From an uncultured Candidatus Melainabacteria bacterium (GTDB taxonomy: Bacteria; Cyanobacteriota; Vampirovibrionia; Gastranaerophilales; Gastranaerophilaceae), in the NCBI GenBank assembly GCA_947090755.1, contig CAMUPF010000006.1, positions 18,476 to 82,475 on the forward strand: 64,000 nt of DNA. Reading direction: 5' to 3'. Positions 61,947-64,000 of this stretch are shown here, piece by piece. A program made the position numbers and the translations under genes. Numbering within the stretch: position 1 is the first letter of the stretch; the number at the start of each line of letters is the position of its first letter. Under the pieces are notes generated by a model that was not told the origin of the DNA, searched no databases, and worked only from the letters and a program-made list of their open reading frames with translations.

Positions 61947-62852
61947 TTACAAATGTCCTCCGTGCATGATTAATAGAACAAGTGCCATTACAATTAACGC
62001 TGCAACTATTAATGTAAAAGTATATTCTATTATGTGGGTTAATCTGATTCTTGCGCATAAAGATTCGATTATGCCTATAAGAACCGCGATAGCGAGTGCT
62101 ACCAGCACTGAACCGATAAAGCTAAGCGGTGCGATTGTCATTGTGATGATTGTTGTGAACAACATCATTTTTAACGCCGCGCCGTACTGGATGAACGCTA
62201 AATCCACACCGGAGTTATCAAGAACCATAACTTCGTGAATCATAGTTAATTCAAGGTGGGTTTTAGGGTCATCAATCGGTACTCTTGAGCCTTCGATTAA
62301 GATTATAAGGAACAGTGCAAACACTGTTGCAAGCGCGATTAATATCATAATGTCATTATTTGACCAGAACAGGTGCGCTAATGAAGCGAATGAGTAAACG
62401 CCGTTCAATGCGCAAATTGATGAAATTATGATAAAGAACGCCGGTTCAATTAATGATGTGTAACTTACTTCTCTTGAAGCGCCCATACCTTCAAAGCTTG
62501 AACCTGTGTCCATCGCCGCGGCTACTGAAACGAATTTTCCCAGCGCCAGCAGGTATGAGAAAAGAATAAAGTCGCCTTCAAAGTGGATTACCGTAACGAG
62601 CATTGCCGCAACGATTAAACATGCAAGGTTGATTACCGGCGCAACACGGAAGATTCCGGTTGCAGTTTCGCTGATAACTTCCCCTTTATTCATAAGTTTG
62701 TTGAAGTCAAAGTACGGCTGGAAAATACTTGCGCCGGCTTTGCCCGCAAACTTTGCTTTTACTTTGTTTATAACGCCAATGAACAACAATGGCAGTGATA
62801 AAAGTAATATCATTTTTAATATTGGAAAAATAATCATTGTTAATAATACCAT
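61947..62852 (-). CDS. HyfC/HycD-like (NuoH-type) membrane subunit
   Basis: 301 aa from ATG 62852 (AGGAGGG upstream), overlapping the HyfB-like stop as TAATG. About eight helices; NuoH-type signatures AGASIFQPYFDFNKLMNKGEV, MDTGSSFEGMGASREVSYTSLIEP and SRVPIDDPKTHLELTMIHE. Couples the soluble arm to the membrane arm. Confidence 0.92.
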   Translation of the reverse strand: MVLLTMIIFPILKMILLLSLPLLFIGVINKVKAKFAGKAGASIFQPYFDFNKLMNKGEVISETATGIFRVAPVINLACLIVAAMLVTVIHFEGDFILFSYLLALGKFVSVAAAMDTGSSFEGMGASREVSYTSLIEPAFFIIISSICALNGVYSFASLAHLFWSNNDIMILIALATVFALFLIILIEGSRVPIDDPKTHLELTMIHEVMVLDNSGVDLAFIQYGAALKMMLFTTIITMTIAPLSFIGSVLVALAIAVLIGIIESLCARIRLTHIIEYTFTLIVAALIVMALVLLIMHGGHL

Positions 62853-64000
62853 TATATTTTCCCTCCTAATACTAAGCATATTGCGATAATTAATGCTACA
62901 ATGCTGTACCATAAGTATCTTTGAGTGTTACCGCTTTGAATCCAGTAGAATTTAGAAAGTAAATTTTCGTCGAATTTAACGAGCGGATTAATGATGTAGT
63001 ATTCAAAGATATCGTAGATTTTAGATTTGAAAGAGGTTTTTTCAGGGAAGAGTTCTTTTATAGGTTTGAACTCCATAACTCTAACATAGAACGGATTGAG
63101 GAATCCCAAAAATGGTCTTGTGAAAGAGGTTGAAGTGTACTGAACTTTCGCTGTTCCTTTGTCGTAACCGCAGCCCCAGGTGTTTCTGACGGTAACGGTT
63201 TTGCCGGCAAGGAAAATCTTTCTTACTAAAAGCAATACGCCGATTGTGATAACTAACGTGATGTTGAAGAATGACAGAACTGTCAGGATTTCAACAGGGT
63301 ATATGAACGGAACAAGTTCAGAAGTTGCGCCGCCAATGATGAATATTGCATACTGCGGGAATAAACCGATAAGGGTTAGAACGCAGACTAACAATACCAT
63401 AGGAACAACCATTGAAGGCGGAACATCGGATTTAACGTGTTCAGCTTTTTCTGTACGTGGTGAACCCAGGAAAATTGTGCTGTACGCGCTTGTGAATGCG
63501 ACCATAGCCGTTGCACCAACAAACGCCAAACCTGCCATCGCGATAATCATTACCGGAATTAATAAGTAATTCGGAGTGTTGAAAGAGTTCAAGAATCCGT
63601 AGTAGATTAAAAATTCACTAATGAAACCGTTGAACGGCGGTAACGCGCACAGCGCCATAGAACCGATAAAGAAGCAGAACGCGGTTTTTGGCATAACTTT
63701 TGCCAGCCCGCCAAGTTTTTCCATATCTTTAGTGTGAGTTTTATTGTAAACCGCGCCGGCCGCAAAGAACATAAGCGGTTTGAATATTGCGTGGTTGATA
63801 ATATGCATAAAGCAGCCAAGGAAACCAAGTGTTTTAAGGCCTACGTTATGGTAAGCAACGCCTAGAATTCCAAGCCCTAAAGCCAGTGTAATAATACCCA
63901 TATTTTCAATTGATGAGTAAGCCAGCATTTTTTTGAAATCTCTTTGGCCGACAGCGTAAAGGATTCCGAGTAAAGCGCTGGCCAGACCGATTGCAAGAAT
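62852..64000 (-). CDS. HyfB-like proton-pumping membrane subunit (NuoL family), truncated by window edge
   Basis: The frame stays open to base 64000 (codons upstream of the Met at 63928 encode ...G-I-L-Y-A-V-G-Q-R-D-F-K-K), so the N-terminal part is outside. Visible: KKMLAYSSIENMG, HIINHAIFKPLMFFAAG, ALPPFNGFISEFLIY, and a long C-terminal extension (TWGCGYDKGTAKVQYTSTSFTRPF) typical of HyfB/HycC. First gene of the operon as seen. Confidence 0.92.
   Translation of the reverse strand: MLAIGLASALLGILYAVGQRDFKKMLAYSSIENMGIITLALGLGILGVAYHNVGLKTLGFLGCFMHIINHAIFKPLMFFAAGAVYNKTHTKDMEKLGGLAKVMPKTAFCFFIGSMALCALPPFNGFISEFLIYYGFLNSFNTPNYLLIPVMIIAMAGLAFVGATAMVAFTSAYSTIFLGSPRTEKAEHVKSDVPPSMVVPMVLLVCVLTLIGLFPQYAIFIIGGATSELVPFIYPVEILTVLSFFNITLVITIGVLLLVRKIFLAGKTVTVRNTWGCGYDKGTAKVQYTSTSFTRPFLGFLNPFYVRVMEFKPIKELFPEKTSFKSKIYDIFEYYIINPLVKFDENLLSKFYWIQSGNTQRYLWYSIVALIIAICLVLGGKI

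Noticed and set aside
58559..63928. Calling the cluster a formate hydrogenlyase because of the FNT gene
   Set aside because: No formate dehydrogenase is present, the Ni ligands are missing, and the FNT gene is about 40 kb away.

Overview
The window is a chromosomal segment of moderate-to-low G+C with bacterial (code 11) genes. The mixture fits a Gram-negative-type fermentative bacterium of the non-photosynthetic cyanobacterial relatives (Gastranaerophilales / Vampirovibrionia, 'Melainabacteria'). Supporting features are a MacA/TolC-type tripartite efflux operon and an OprP-like porin (two membranes), type IV-pilin-like proteins with the F-T-M-A-E-I-L leader junction and lectin-like C-termini, many short proteins with an N-terminal N-F-G-A-like motif, and a Hyf/Ehr-type membrane complex without respiratory Nuo genes. 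The taxonomic placement is inference from protein style; no 16S gene is present.

Layout. 1-5.8 kb: 3' part of a TrkH potassium channel, then a leftward operon for an ABC efflux pump (TolC-MacA-ATPase-permease). 5.9-24.8 kb: zinc-ribbon protein, unknown membrane protein, argS, a regulator with four GntR-type DNA-binding domains, a TrmB-like regulator opposite an orphan rmlA, a TPR protein, an MFS exporter, a formate/nitrite channel, gpmI and a SNF2 helicase. Three pilin-like genes are scattered among these. Each has a strong promoter and an 11-13 bp poly-G tract between the initiation codon and the pilin segment, and all three are out of frame as assembled.

25-37.4 kb: ribosomal proteins in the order rpsJ-rplC-rplD-rplW-rplB-rpsS-rplV-rpsC-rplP-rpmC-rpsQ-rplN-rplX-rplE-rpsN. 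The run is interrupted by about 3.2 kb holding a DtxR-type repressor with its own operators and several unknown genes, then resumes with rpsH-rplF-rplR and stops (no rpsE, rpmD, rplO or secY). Spacers are unusually long and carry hairpin-rich elements.

37.5-57.8 kb: leftward genes (exported protein, GltD-like flavoprotein, two lineage-type membrane proteins, SpoU methyltransferase, M24 peptidase, parvulin), tRNA-Gly, a class III Fic protein, MscS, RlmH, a Y-family polymerase, TPR proteins, apt, a membrane glycosyltransferase, a BlaI-type repressor, tRNA-Ser, a short ribbon-helix-helix protein and a porin. 57.8-64 kb: a leftward six-gene Hyf-like membrane complex whose 'large subunit' lacks the N-terminal Ni-binding cysteines, open at the right edge.

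Two observations stand out. (1) The poly-G switches in front of the three pilin-like genes predict on/off phase variation. (2) A family of four dispersed structured elements (6.3, 27.3, 37.3 and 45.2 kb) shares one fold whose stems change in compensating pairs; two of them sit directly before a gene start, so they look like a new cis-acting RNA or a structured repeat.
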